From positions 124,001-188,000 of the forward strand of contig CAMTMP010000002.1 of assembly GCA_947073545.1 (NCBI GenBank): DNA of 64,000 bases, given 5' to 3'. The translations under genes were made by a program, and so were the position numbers. The stretch comes from an uncultured bacterium (GTDB lineage Bacteria; Bacillota; Clostridia; Lachnospirales; Lachnospiraceae). Under the pieces are notes generated by a model. It was given only the letters and a program-made list of their open reading frames with translations, was not told the DNA's origin and did no database searches. Positions 1 through 9,314 of this stretch are shown here, piece by piece (position 1 is the first letter of the stretch; every line of letters begins with the position of its first letter).

Positions 1-7
1 ACAAGGC

Positions 8-2101
8 ATGAATGTTTACACAACGGATAAGATTCGTAATGTGGTTTTGCTGGGACATGGGGGATGCGGCAAGACCAGTCTGGTGGAAGCGATGGCTTAC
101 CTTTCCGGTATCACATCCAGAATGGGTAAGATAGACGATGGGAACACGGTGAGCGATTTCGGTAAGGAGGAACAGAAGCGCCATATTTCCATCGCCACGT
201 CTGTTGTTCCGATTGAGTGGGAAGGCACGAAGATCAATGTGCTGGATTCCCCGGGCTTTTTTGATTTCGTAGGTGAAGTGGAAGAGGCAGTGAGCGCAGC
301 GGATGCGGCGATCATCGTGGTGTCCGGTAAAGCCGGTGTGGAAGTGGGAACGGAGAAAGCGTGGGAGATCTGCGAGAAATATAAGCTGCCCCGTTTCGTG
401 TTTGTGACGGATATGGATATCGACAACGCTTCCTTCAGACAGGTTGTGGAGGATATGACCGAAAAGTATGGGAAGAAAATCGCGCCCTTCCATCTGCCGA
501 TCCGTGAAAATGAGAAATTCGTGGGTTATATCAATGTCATCACTGAGCAGGCATACCGCTGGGAAGGCAAGGAAGTGGTGGAGTGTGAGATGCCCGATTA
601 CAGCAAGGCGAACCTGCAGCTTTGCCGCGATACGCTGATGGAAGCGGTAGCTGAGACAAGCGAGGACTTTATGGAGCGGTACTTTAACGGTGACACCTTC
701 TCCGAGGCGGAGATCCGTGCGGCTCTTCGCACAAACGTGATGGACGGTAGCATTGTACCCATGTCCATGGGTTCCAACGTGCTCTGTCAGGGAATCTTCA
801 CGCTGCTTGACGATATCGTAAAATATATGCCCAGCCCGGAAAACCGGGAGATTGCGGGCGTTGACTTAAAGACCAACGAAGTTTTTCAGGCGAACTTTGA
901 CTTCTCCAAGGCGAAGTCGGCTTATATCTTTAAGACCATCGTGGATCCCTTTATCGGCAAATATTCGCTGATTAAGGTGTGCTCCGGCGTATTCAAGAGC
1001 GACGACATGATCTACAACGACGAGAAGGAAGTGGAGGAGAAGATTAGCAAGCTCTATGTGATGCAGGGCAGCAAGCCCATCGAGGTCAAGGAGCTTCATG
1101 CGGGTGATATCGGCGCGATTGCGAAGCTGACGGCGGCGCGGACCGGCAATACCCTTTCCACCAAGGCACGCATTATCCGTTACGGAAAGACAGAGATCTC
1201 CACACCTTATACATACAAACGGTATAAGGCAAAGAACAAGGGAGACGTGGATAAGGTTTCCCAGGCGCTGCAGAAGATGCGCCATGAGGACCAGACGCTT
1301 CAGGTGGTCAATGACGCGGAGAACAAACAGTCCCTGCTCTACGGCATGGGCGATCTGCATCTGGATGTGGTTGTCAGCCGCCTCCTCAATGAATATAAGG
1401 TGGAGATTGAGCTTACTGAGCCGAAGATTGCATACAAAGAGACGATCCGCAAGAAATCCGATGTGGAGCACAAGTATAAAAAGCAGTCCGGCGGTCATGG
1501 CCAGTACGGTCATGTAAAGATGCGCTTTGAGCCGTCGGGCGATCTGGAGACACCTTTCGAATTTACACAGGAAGTAGTGGGCGGCGCGGTGCCGAAGAAT
1601 TACTTCCCGGCAGTAGAGAAGGGCTTGCAGGATTCCGTTCAGGCGGGGCCTCTGGCAGCTTACCCCGTGGTGGGCGTGAAAGCGGTTCTCTACGACGGCT
1701 CCTATCACCCGGTAGACTCCTCCGAGATGGCGTTTAAGATGGCGACCATTCAGGCGTTCAAGAAAGGCTTTATGGAGGCTGGGCCGGTGCTCCTTGAGCC
1801 GATTGCAAACCTGCAGGTGACCGTACCCGAATCCTATACAGGCGACGTGATGGGCGACCTGAATAAGAGAAGGGGCAGGGTGCTCGGCATGAATCCCGCA
1901 GGGGACGGCAAGACCGTGGTTGAGGCGGATATTCCGGTGGCATGCTTAAGCGGTTACTGCACCGACCTCCGTTCCATGACCGGCGGACGCGGCACTTACA
2001 AGTATGAGTTCGCGAGATACGAGCAGGCGCCCAGCGATGTGCAGGAAAAGGAAGTGGCGGCGAGAGCGAAGGCTGTTGCGGAGGCGAGTGCGGACGCGTA
2101 G
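8..2101 (+). CDS. EF-G-like translation factor GTPase with altered G motifs
   Basis: A 697-residue protein of full elongation-factor-G length: GTPase domain (about 1-260), a beta-barrel domain II, then domains III-V recognisable by the stretch SGGHGQYGHVKMRFEP and the glycine-rich end MTGGRGTYKYEFARYE. It belongs to the EF-G paralogue group rather than housekeeping FusA. The P-loop is GHGGCGKT (residues 16-23). The G3 motif reads DSPGF (80-84) where EF-G has DTPGH, so the catalytic His is Phe. The G4 motif NKxD reads TDMD (134-137). By family knowledge these positions serve GTP hydrolysis and guanine recognition, so its GTPase behaviour may differ; its exact role is unknown. The ATG at 8 is preceded by too few bases to judge its ribosome binding site. 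It is followed by a terminator and so is the last gene of its transcript. Confidence 0.85.
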   Translation: MNVYTTDKIRNVVLLGHGGCGKTSLVEAMAYLSGITSRMGKIDDGNTVSDFGKEEQKRHISIATSVVPIEWEGTKINVLDSPGFFDFVGEVEEAVSAADAAIIVVSGKAGVEVGTEKAWEICEKYKLPRFVFVTDMDIDNASFRQVVEDMTEKYGKKIAPFHLPIRENEKFVGYINVITEQAYRWEGKEVVECEMPDYSKANLQLCRDTLMEAVAETSEDFMERYFNGDTFSEAEIRAALRTNVMDGSIVPMSMGSNVLCQGIFTLLDDIVKYMPSPENREIAGVDLKTNEVFQANFDFSKAKSAYIFKTIVDPFIGKYSLIKVCSGVFKSDDMIYNDEKEVEEKISKLYVMQGSKPIEVKELHAGDIGAIAKLTAARTGNTLSTKARIIRYGKTEISTPYTYKRYKAKNKGDVDKVSQALQKMRHEDQTLQVVNDAENKQSLLYGMGDLHLDVVVSRLLNEYKVEIELTEPKIAYKETIRKKSDVEHKYKKQSGGHGQYGHVKMRFEPSGDLETPFEFTQEVVGGAVPKNYFPAVEKGLQDSVQAGPLAAYPVVGVKAVLYDGSYHPVDSSEMAFKMATIQAFKKGFMEAGPVLLEPIANLQVTVPESYTGDVMGDLNKRRGRVLGMNPAGDGKTVVEADIPVACLSGYCTDLRSMTGGRGTYKYEFARYEQAPSDVQEKEVAARAKAVAEASADA

Positions 2102-2120
2102 CAGATAAATAAGGTATGAT

Positions 2121-2163
2121 GGCGGGTATCTTTTTGGTCAGATAAAAGGATATCCGCCTTTTA
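2121..2163 (+). terminator. Rho-independent terminator after the EF-G-like gene
   Basis: The arms GGCGGGTATC (2121-2130) and GATATCCGCC (2149-2158) form a 10-bp stem with one G-T wobble, followed directly by a T run. It lies 20 bases after the stop codon. Confidence 0.8.
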
Positions 2164-2178
2164 TGCACCACAAGAGAA

Positions 2179-2202
2179 GGAGCAGACCGACTGGTCTGCT
2201 CC
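2179..2202. terminator. Second hairpin between convergent genes
   Basis: GGAGCAGACC (2179-2188) and GGTCTGCTCC (2193-2202) form a perfect 10-bp stem with a 4-base loop, between the EF-G-like gene and the convergent surface-protein gene. The T runs on both sides are weak, so it may be a back-up terminator or an mRNA 3'-end stabiliser. Confidence 0.45.
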
Positions 2203-2280
2203 TGTTTCAGCTCACAGGATACCTTCTGACACCCTGACTGCCATAGAAAAGTGCGTTCTGTGAAGGAAAAGTCCTCCAGA

Positions 2281-5200
2281 TTATCCCCATTTGTTGCCAG
2301 ATTCTTTCACGCCGCTCACGCTGCCACCGAATCCGTCCCATACGACAGGCTTTTTGTCGCCGGTGCAGTTTTTTATCGTGACACCTTTTACATGGGCATT
2401 TAGCTGTCCGAGGATCTGAATGGTTCCTTTGGCGTTTCCCTTAAAACGGGAATTGGATATTGTTATATTGCTGCAGGTTCTGCCGCTGTTTGGCTCTATA
2501 TCGATACCATACTGCGGGTCGGTGCCGTTCGCATAGTTAAACTCGCAGTTGTTGATCGTAACGTTGCTCACATCGGTGATGGACAGATTGTTCCTGCGGT
2601 TGTGGTGAAGGTTACAGTTCTCAATCGTTACTGTGTTGCTTGGTCTGCTGTTTTTGCCGCTGTCATAGTATCCGAGATAAATGCCGTCCCCCCAGCACTG
2701 GGAGATATCCACATTGCTGATGATGATATTCCTGCCGCCGAATACAGCAATGCCGTGTCCCCACTCGCCGCTGCTTCCTTTGTGCTCCCTGCGCTCGCCG
2801 ATGATCTGTCCGCCGGAAACGCTGACGCCATCGCGTCCGCTGATATTGATCACCTGAGAGTTACGCTCGTTGTTGGGAAGAGCGACCAGCAGTGCGCTTT
2901 CTGACATAACAAGCTTCTGGTTGGTAGTCAGGACGATGCCGCCGAACTTATAGTTGCCAAAAGAATCCTTGCCGCCTGCGGCAGCGTCAATATGGTACAC
3001 ACCCGCAGGGAGATACAGAGTTACTTCTCGCTCGTGAGTAGAGTCACCCCATTCATAATCCCGCAGCATCTGGTTAATATATGGTGTATCATCGGTGACG
3101 CCATCCCTCTGATGATAAGTGAGAAGCGCACCTGTTTCCGGTTCCGGAGGCGCCTCATTTTCTCCGACCGCCACCGCATAGCACTGCTGGGTGAAACTGG
3201 TATTACCGGAAGGATATACGGCCTTGATAATAGCCGCGCCTGCCTGCTTCATGGTGAGCAGACCGTTTTGATCAACGGATATCTTTTCCGGATTGCTGCT
3301 TTCCCATTTGAGTTTACTCTTATCCTGTGTTTCGGTAAACTCCATGCGGAGCTGGTATGTGCCGCCAACATTTTCTTTAATTGTCTGACCGGCTTCAAGT
3401 AAAATCGGGGCGTCGATTACGGTAACCTTACACTGGGCTCTTTTGCTGCCGTCCTGTGAAACCGCTGTGATTGTTACGGTGCCTTGTTTTTTGAGTGTAA
3501 GCAGGGCAGAGGTGGTAACCGTTCTTTTGCCGTTGTCGTAGCCGGACGTACTGCCCGGGATTTCTTCTATGGCGACGATACTGCTGTTGGAGCTGGTCCA
3601 AATGATAGTCGGATTTGCGATATCCTTGCCTGTTTCCGCCGTGATGGTAGCCGCCAGCGTTCTTTTTTTCTCATTCGGTTCAGCCAGAGTGAAGGAAAGA
3701 TTTGTTTTATCCAGCTTGATTCCCTTCACACGGTTAATCTGGTATTTCTTCTTTTGAATCTTAAAGGAATATGTCTTTGTCCCGCCGTATTCTCCGAGGC
3801 CGCGCAGGGTAACTTTGGCGGTTCCGGCCTTGGTATTATTTTTATATTCTTCGATTTTATAACATTCCTCTGTTATCTCGTTTTGCTTATTCTTTGCGTC
3901 GGCGCTGTTGGCATACAGATGAATGTCCGTGACCGGAGTCAGAGTAATTGCTTCCCCTGTATATTCCTGCGGATCGATGACAACTTTTAAGGTACTGATA
4001 TTTTTATCAAAGATCCGATATGTGCCGGAACAGGTGCCTTCATAGAAGCCCAGACCTGTTACGGTTACGGTAACTTCAGTGTCCTTCTGCGGGGACTGCT
4101 CTTTGTTATGGCTATAGGTGAGGGTTTTATCATAGTCTTTTCCGGCGGTCAGTTTTTTGCCGTTCACGTCTGTGACCGTGACAGATGACTGCCATTTGTT
4201 TGGCTTATCACTATAGGGCTTGTCGGAAGCGGATAAGGTGCACATACCGATGTCGGCTTTTGTCACCATAAGCGTAATTATTCTTTCATACCCCTTATAG
4301 CTGCCCTTTCCCGTGATTTCACAAGTCATGGTTTCGCCCGGCGTTTTGTTGTCTTTGTACTTTATGGTGTAATCGGTTTTGTTTTTCAGGACGGTATAAT
4401 CCTGATCCTTTAAAATAAGCTCGGGCACAGCGCCGCCTTTTTGATAGGGCACCTCATAAGTGCCGTTGTTATTTGTCACGTTTTTTCCCATGACAATTTT
4501 AATATCGGTGTTTGGCGTAATTGTATATGTCAGTCGGAGCGTGCCTTTGTATCTGCCTTTTCCTGTAAAGGTGGTCGTCACCCTTCCGGCTTTTTTGGCA
4601 TTGCCGTATTTTACGGTATAATCGGTTCCCTCCGTAAGCGCTGTCTTTTCGCTGCCTTCGCCAAAGGACAGCAAAGAGGTGCCGCTCTGGAAAATGCCGC
4701 CGTTTTTATCCACTGTTTTCTGGGAGAAAGGAAGGGTTTCTTTCCAGTTTTCGCTGGTAACAGCATCTTTTATCTGTCTGTCGCCCACCAGCTTTAGCGT
4801 GACTTTTTTGCAGCCGCGGTAGTCGGCGTCTCTTCCGGCCTCGGTGGGAGAGAGCATTACATAGGCGCCCTCGATTCCTGACGCGTGTACTTCATAATCA
4901 TAATGCGCCGGTTCCACAATCTGTCCGCCTATTTTGACTTCTGTAATACGAACATCCGATTTTGCAAGAGGAACGCCATGGTATTCGTACTCTTTTTGAT
5001 CAAATTTCACGGAAGCGGAACTGAAATTTTGCTTTTTGTCTTTTATCACAACAAGACGCATGGGAAAGGAGCCGCTAAAATTGCCGGTTCCATTTACGGT
5101 GTAAGAGTAAACTTTTCCTGTTTCGTAGTTTTCTCCATTTTTATAGTCATCCGGTAATCTCGAAAAATTTTCTCCCGGTGTCTGATAGTCGCAGATAAAA

Positions 5201-7083
5201 TCCTTCTTTACCGCCAGCTTTTTCTTACCGAAGGTCAGAACAGGAGCGGGGATGTTCAGATTTTTAGCATAATTGACAGTCTGTTCATAGCCCGGTGTTT
5301 TTGGGACGGCACTGCCGCTTTCATCGGGAACGGAATAAATATCTATAAGATTGATATCCAGAGGCTTGATCGTATAGTATAAGGTCACGCTTCCCTGATA
5401 CTGGCCCTTGAGGTTGATGGTCAGGCTGGGCGCTTTGGCACTGTTCCACGCGGCGGCGTTGACGTTATTTTTATAACTCAGGGTATAATCCGTTTTTTCC
5501 TTCAAAAGCGTATTTTTATGGTACACACGAAGATTTTGCGTGATTTTCTGTCCGTTATAGACCAGATCGTCACTTTCTTTTTCAAATCCGGCTACCCGGA
5601 TATCGCCGGACAGATCAAGGAGCTTGTCATTATCCGGATTATTCTTGTCGAAGACAACATCTACGACAAGGGATGTTGTTTTACCTTGGCAGGATACGGT
5701 GATTTCGGCAAAGCCTTCAGCAAAAGCCGTGATCGTGGCAGTGCCGTTTTCGCCTGCGGTGACGGTGGCGACGGTTTCATCGCTGCTTTCCCACGAAAGG
5801 TTCGCCTGTACCGTTTCTGGTATGATTTTTGCGGTAATCTGCTGTGTATCGCCAGAAGCCAGCGTGATTCTTGCATTCTCTTCGATGCGATCCGCATCGT
5901 CTGTTACTGTGCCTTTGTACAGCTTAAACGTGCATTCTGCTTCTTCTTCCAGAGGCGGCTGTTGATCCTCTGCCAATGCGGAAATATCCCCGGCGCTGCC
6001 GTTTTCGGAAACAGAGGAAACGGTTTGGAAAGTCTCGTCCGAAAAGGTGTCGGAAGTTTCATCCGCCACGGAATTTTCTGAAACCGTACTTTCCGACGGA
6101 TCTTCGACGTCTGTTTTTTTCGCGGTTATGTCATCGTCTTCCACAGGATACTCCCCGGAAAACGTATTTTCAATGGTATCGGCGCTGTTTTCCGAGACGG
6201 AAGATTCCCCCGGTGCAGTGTCCTCGGGATTTTTTTCCGTATCTGCGGCTCCTTCCGAGACTTCGTCCGTCTCCCCGCCTGCAGTTGTGTTCTTTCCGGG
6301 CACGAACGGTACGGTGGCGGCAGCGTAAAAGTTCTCGCTGTTTTCAGCCTCAGCTTCCGTATAATAGGCAGCCCGGATATAGTAATCATAGCTTTCATCC
6401 GCTTCATGGGTTTCGCCGTTATCGCCGCCAGAGAAGCCTTTTTCGGGAACAAGCGTGATCATACGGTAATATTCGCTCTCTGTGTCTGCTATTTCTTCCA
6501 TGTGAAAGAGAGGAGAAGCGGACACCTCCTCAAAGCCTTTCCAGTCATCTTCCTCGTTAAGAAGGCTTGCGCTTCCGGATTTCAGGTCTTTTTCACCTCG
6601 GAGAATGCACCATTCCAACGCGCCTGATTCTGTATATTCTGGCACGTTTTCTATATCGTAATTCACAAACAGAATAAGATTTTCCTCTGTCTCAAAAGAG
6701 AGCGGGAGATCATAGGAAAAAGTATCGTCATCCGAAGCAGGCAGGATTTCGCCTTCGACAATCTGTCCGATATGCAAAGCGGGCAGATCTGTTTCCCTGT
6801 CAATTTTGTCCGTTTCGTCTGTTTCTGCGGCGGCATCTGTGTCCGGCAGGACGCTTGCTTCTTCCGAAGAAGCGTTTTCAGCGGGAGAGGAAGGGAAAAC
6901 GTCGTTATCCTCATTTTTCTCGTCTACGATTTCCGGCGTTTCATCCAAAACCGTATTGTTTTCTGAGACGGTGTTCTCCGTGTTAAGGGAACTCTCCGTG
7001 GCAAGCGCCGTCATGCCGCTGCAGTCGCCAAGGGCGATCGCGATGGAAAGCATTGCCGCAAACCATCTGTTTTTGTTACGCAT
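2281..7083 (-). CDS. Large secreted Ig-like repeat protein with C-terminal beta-helix
   Basis: A 1600-residue exported protein. The ATG at 7083 is preferred: AGGAGG lies 8 bases upstream, whereas the TTG one codon earlier is only 5 away. Order of parts: hydrophobic signal peptide (about 1-28); long acidic Glu/Ser/Thr-rich region to about 385 with at least four SVSEN or TVSEN repeats; a BIG2-type Ig domain (about 385-480); an array of related beta domains with motifs such as TVKYGNAKKAG and ITGKGSYKGYE; two more BIG2-like domains (about 1120-1305); and a right-handed beta-helix domain opening with DGVTDDTPYINQ and LYLPAGVYHID, the start typical of pectate-lyase-3-like folds. No LPXTG motif or S-layer domain is visible. 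Binding or cleaving a polysaccharide is an inference from the fold; no substrate can be named. It lies 95 bases downstream of the chemotaxis receptor on the same strand. Confidence 0.85.
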   Translation of the reverse strand: MRNKNRWFAAMLSIAIALGDCSGMTALATESSLNTENTVSENNTVLDETPEIVDEKNEDNDVFPSSPAENASSEEASVLPDTDAAAETDETDKIDRETDLPALHIGQIVEGEILPASDDDTFSYDLPLSFETEENLILFVNYDIENVPEYTESGALEWCILRGEKDLKSGSASLLNEEDDWKGFEEVSASPLFHMEEIADTESEYYRMITLVPEKGFSGGDNGETHEADESYDYYIRAAYYTEAEAENSENFYAAATVPFVPGKNTTAGGETDEVSEGAADTEKNPEDTAPGESSVSENSADTIENTFSGEYPVEDDDITAKKTDVEDPSESTVSENSVADETSDTFSDETFQTVSSVSENGSAGDISALAEDQQPPLEEEAECTFKLYKGTVTDDADRIEENARITLASGDTQQITAKIIPETVQANLSWESSDETVATVTAGENGTATITAFAEGFAEITVSCQGKTTSLVVDVVFDKNNPDNDKLLDLSGDIRVAGFEKESDDLVYNGQKITQNLRVYHKNTLLKEKTDYTLSYKNNVNAAAWNSAKAPSLTINLKGQYQGSVTLYYTIKPLDINLIDIYSVPDESGSAVPKTPGYEQTVNYAKNLNIPAPVLTFGKKKLAVKKDFICDYQTPGENFSRLPDDYKNGENYETGKVYSYTVNGTGNFSGSFPMRLVVIKDKKQNFSSASVKFDQKEYEYHGVPLAKSDVRITEVKIGGQIVEPAHYDYEVHASGIEGAYVMLSPTEAGRDADYRGCKKVTLKLVGDRQIKDAVTSENWKETLPFSQKTVDKNGGIFQSGTSLLSFGEGSEKTALTEGTDYTVKYGNAKKAGRVTTTFTGKGRYKGTLRLTYTITPNTDIKIVMGKNVTNNNGTYEVPYQKGGAVPELILKDQDYTVLKNKTDYTIKYKDNKTPGETMTCEITGKGSYKGYERIITLMVTKADIGMCTLSASDKPYSDKPNKWQSSVTVTDVNGKKLTAGKDYDKTLTYSHNKEQSPQKDTEVTVTVTGLGFYEGTCSGTYRIFDKNISTLKVVIDPQEYTGEAITLTPVTDIHLYANSADAKNKQNEITEECYKIEEYKNNTKAGTAKVTLRGLGEYGGTKTYSFKIQKKKYQINRVKGIKLDKTNLSFTLAEPNEKKRTLAATITAETGKDIANPTIIWTSSNSSIVAIEEIPGSTSGYDNGKRTVTTSALLTLKKQGTVTITAVSQDGSKRAQCKVTVIDAPILLEAGQTIKENVGGTYQLRMEFTETQDKSKLKWESSNPEKISVDQNGLLTMKQAGAAIIKAVYPSGNTSFTQQCYAVAVGENEAPPEPETGALLTYHQRDGVTDDTPYINQMLRDYEWGDSTHEREVTLYLPAGVYHIDAAAGGKDSFGNYKFGGIVLTTNQKLVMSESALLVALPNNERNSQVINISGRDGVSVSGGQIIGERREHKGSSGEWGHGIAVFGGRNIIISNVDISQCWGDGIYLGYYDSGKNSRPSNTVTIENCNLHHNRRNNLSITDVSNVTINNCEFNYANGTDPQYGIDIEPNSGRTCSNITISNSRFKGNAKGTIQILGQLNAHVKGVTIKNCTGDKKPVVWDGFGGSVSGVKESGNKWG

Positions 7084-7178
7084 CAAAATGTCCTCCTATC
7101 GTTTTTTTTGCATGTCTGAACATGGCTGTATTGTATGCACCGGCCGTTTTCTACAGACCCGGCTGATGAGAACTTATA

Positions 7179-8903
7179 TTATAATTTAAATTTACCGACT
7201 TCCGTTTTAAGCTGCCCGGCAATGTCCCTGTTGCTTTCGGCTTCGTCCTTGATGCTCTCCATACTCACAGCCATACCGGATGCCATTTCCGTGACATCGA
7301 CAATGCCTTTTGTGCTCTCTGCGGCAGCTGTACTGACGGCGCCAACGGCTTCCTTGATGCTGTCAATGTCGTTGCTCAGACGCATGCTTACATCTGCGAA
7401 ATCGTTCATAATTTCGCTCAGGCGGCCTACATCGTTTTTATAATTGGCCGTGTTGTCAAGCAGTCTTTCATATCCGGCCATGGCGGTTTCGTTCATGAAG
7501 CGGATCATTCGTTCCGATTCACCGGCCAGTTCGTTTACTGCGCGGATTACTTCCTGGCTGACCCGCTGTATGCCCTCGGCAGCACGGGCGGAGTTGTCTG
7601 CGAGCGAGCCGATTTCGCTGGCTACGACGGCAAATCCCTTTCCGGTAGCACCGGCCCTTGCCGCTTCAATGCTTGCATTCAGTGCAAGAAGACTTGTCTG
7701 GTCGGTAATATTGATGATTTCGTTTGTCAGCGTGTCGATCTGTTCCACGGCTCTGGAACGCTCAATGCGCTGCGTCATGTTTTCAGACATTTCCGAAGCC
7801 TGCCTTGCGGCGGCGATTCTGTCCGTTTCCGCCGATTCGTAAATTGACTGTACTTTTTCCATGATTTTGGCAGCGGATTTCCGTTCGGATGAAGCCTTCG
7901 CGGCAATGTTTCCAATGCTGTTCATGATGCGCGCAACGGATTCATCGACCTGATACAGGGAAGCGCTGGTTTCCTCCATGGCGGCGCTCATTTCCTCCAT
8001 AGTAGCGGAGACATCTGAGATATTATCTCTTGCGCTGACCAGATTTTCCGCGATCGTTCCGGTGGATGTGCCAAGCTCTATGGAATTGGCTGAGATATGT
8101 AACATGATTTCACGTATATATTCAAGCAGCATATTGACATTTCCGGCGATCAGTTCCAGCTCGTCGCCGGAAAAAATATCCAGCTTTTGCGTCAGGTCAC
8201 CTTCATTGTTTGCAAGATCATAAATTTTGCGGTTCACTTTATTCAGACTCCGCATAATGCGGTTCACGATTATATTCAAGACCGTAAGAGTCAGTATGAG
8301 GCAGATGACGGAAATTTGAAAAATGCTGTTGCGTGCGCTTTCAATCCGTTCCAGAACATAGGATGCGTCATAATCGCATCCGAGCACGGCGACCACTTTG
8401 CCGGAGCTGTCTTTTATCGGGAGATAAGCGGAGATCAAAATGCCGTCCTCTGTTTTGTCTATGTAGTCCTGCACATATTCCTGTCCGGCAAAAACATCTG
8501 AAAATTCGGCGTATTCTCCGTCAAACGGGTTTCCGGGGCTTTGCTGCCCTGCGCTGTCGTCCGTGTCGATCCCATAGTAAAGCCGGGTATTGTCGTCTGT
8601 ATGCAGTGTGTATAGATATGCGATGCCGCAGAGACTTTGAATCTGTCTCAATGCCGTCAGGCTGTCTTGATATTCCAGCGTATTTTCAAAACCTGCTCCG
8701 ACATGGGCAAGAGAATCGCCGTCTACCACAAATCCGGCAATGGAAGCCGCCATCTGTGCCTCCTCCACGCCTAACTGGATCATGCCGGTTTTGATGCGGC
8801 TGTAAGAATTGAATCCTATGACTGCGCACATGACAATAATCAGAATAGAAGCCGGAATCAATACTTTCCAGCGGATGCTGAGTTTTCTCACTTTCGTTTT
8901 CAT
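7179..8903 (-). CDS. Methyl-accepting chemotaxis protein
   Basis: A 574-residue membrane receptor. TM1 (about 14-34) is followed by an extracellular sensor domain of about 150 residues, TM2 (about 190-212), a HAMP linker (about 210-265) and the cytoplasmic helical hairpin. The signalling tip contains [12 protein letters not shown] and [18 protein letters not shown], close to the conserved MCP core. The protein would relay an external signal to CheA/CheW; the ligand cannot be read from the sequence. The start has AGGAGG 8-9 bases upstream, and a clear promoter lies about 60 bases further up. The sensor region resembles small single Cache-type domains, but that is a tentative match. No other chemotaxis genes are in the window, so it is an orphan receptor. 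Confidence 0.92.
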   Translation of the reverse strand: MKTKVRKLSIRWKVLIPASILIIVMCAVIGFNSYSRIKTGMIQLGVEEAQMAASIAGFVVDGDSLAHVGAGFENTLEYQDSLTALRQIQSLCGIAYLYTLHTDDNTRLYYGIDTDDSAGQQSPGNPFDGEYAEFSDVFAGQEYVQDYIDKTEDGILISAYLPIKDSSGKVVAVLGCDYDASYVLERIESARNSIFQISVICLILTLTVLNIIVNRIMRSLNKVNRKIYDLANNEGDLTQKLDIFSGDELELIAGNVNMLLEYIREIMLHISANSIELGTSTGTIAENLVSARDNISDVSATMEEMSAAMEETSASLYQVDESVARIMNSIGNIAAKASSERKSAAKIMEKVQSIYESAETDRIAAARQASEMSENMTQRIERSRAVEQIDTLTNEIINITDQTSLLALNASIEAARAGATGKGFAVVASEIGSLADNSARAAEGIQRVSQEVIRAVNELAGESERMIRFMNETAMAGYERLLDNTANYKNDVGRLSEIMNDFADVSMRLSNDIDSIKEAVGAVSTAAAESTKGIVDVTEMASGMAVSMESIKDEAESNRDIAGQLKTEVGKFKL

Positions 8904-8963
8904 GGGACATCATCCTCCTTAGTCTTTATACAACAATATGTATAATTGTATACAGTATTTATC

Positions 8964-8992
8964 ATTATACTCTTTTAGCACGGATAAATCAA
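8964..8992 (-). promoter_or_regulatory. Sigma-A-type promoter of the chemotaxis receptor
   Basis: On the minus strand, TTGATT (8992-8987), a 17-base spacer and TATAAT (8969-8964). It is AT-rich and well placed about 60 bases before the receptor start. The palindrome TGTATACA nearby could be an operator, but that is a guess. Confidence 0.65.
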
Positions 8993-9314
8993 TATTTTTG
9001 CATTGACACCATTTACCTCTCTGTACTAATTTACCTAAGGTTTACTTACGGCGGTTCCCGATCTGCACGGCAGAGAATACCGGGCGTTTCAGAAGACCGC
9101 CCGGCATGGGATGTAATACGGCGTCGCGCTTTACATCCAGTGGATCTGCCTGTTCCTTAGTCTCTTCCGATGCTATCGGGGCTTGACAAATCCCACAGGT
9201 ATAATAAAATATGTAGAGTATAAATGAAATTCCAACAACTGTGGCGGACAGAGCGTTTTCGCTGCAGAATGTGATAAAAAAGCCGAATGCGGCGGGAAAG
9301 GAATGGGCGGTAAC
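8993..9314. other. Non-coding region upstream of leuS with two hairpins
   Basis: No convincing gene. Two stable hairpins are present: CCGGGCG/CGCCCGG (9080-9086 with 9098-9104) and GGATGTAA/TTACATCC (9109-9116 with 9131-9138). A TTGACA at 9183 and TATAAT at 9200 are only 11 bases apart, so the leuS promoter is not settled. No T-box motif is present, although clostridial aminoacyl-tRNA synthetase genes often have one. Confidence 0.4.

Noticed and set aside
866..1708. Open frame antisense to the EF-G-like gene
   Set aside because: Shadow of the real gene with low-complexity His/Leu/Arg composition and no start signal.
9183..9205. TTGACA and TATAAT as the leuS promoter
   Set aside because: The spacing is 11 bases, too short for sigma-A; only one of the boxes can be used and its partner is unclear.
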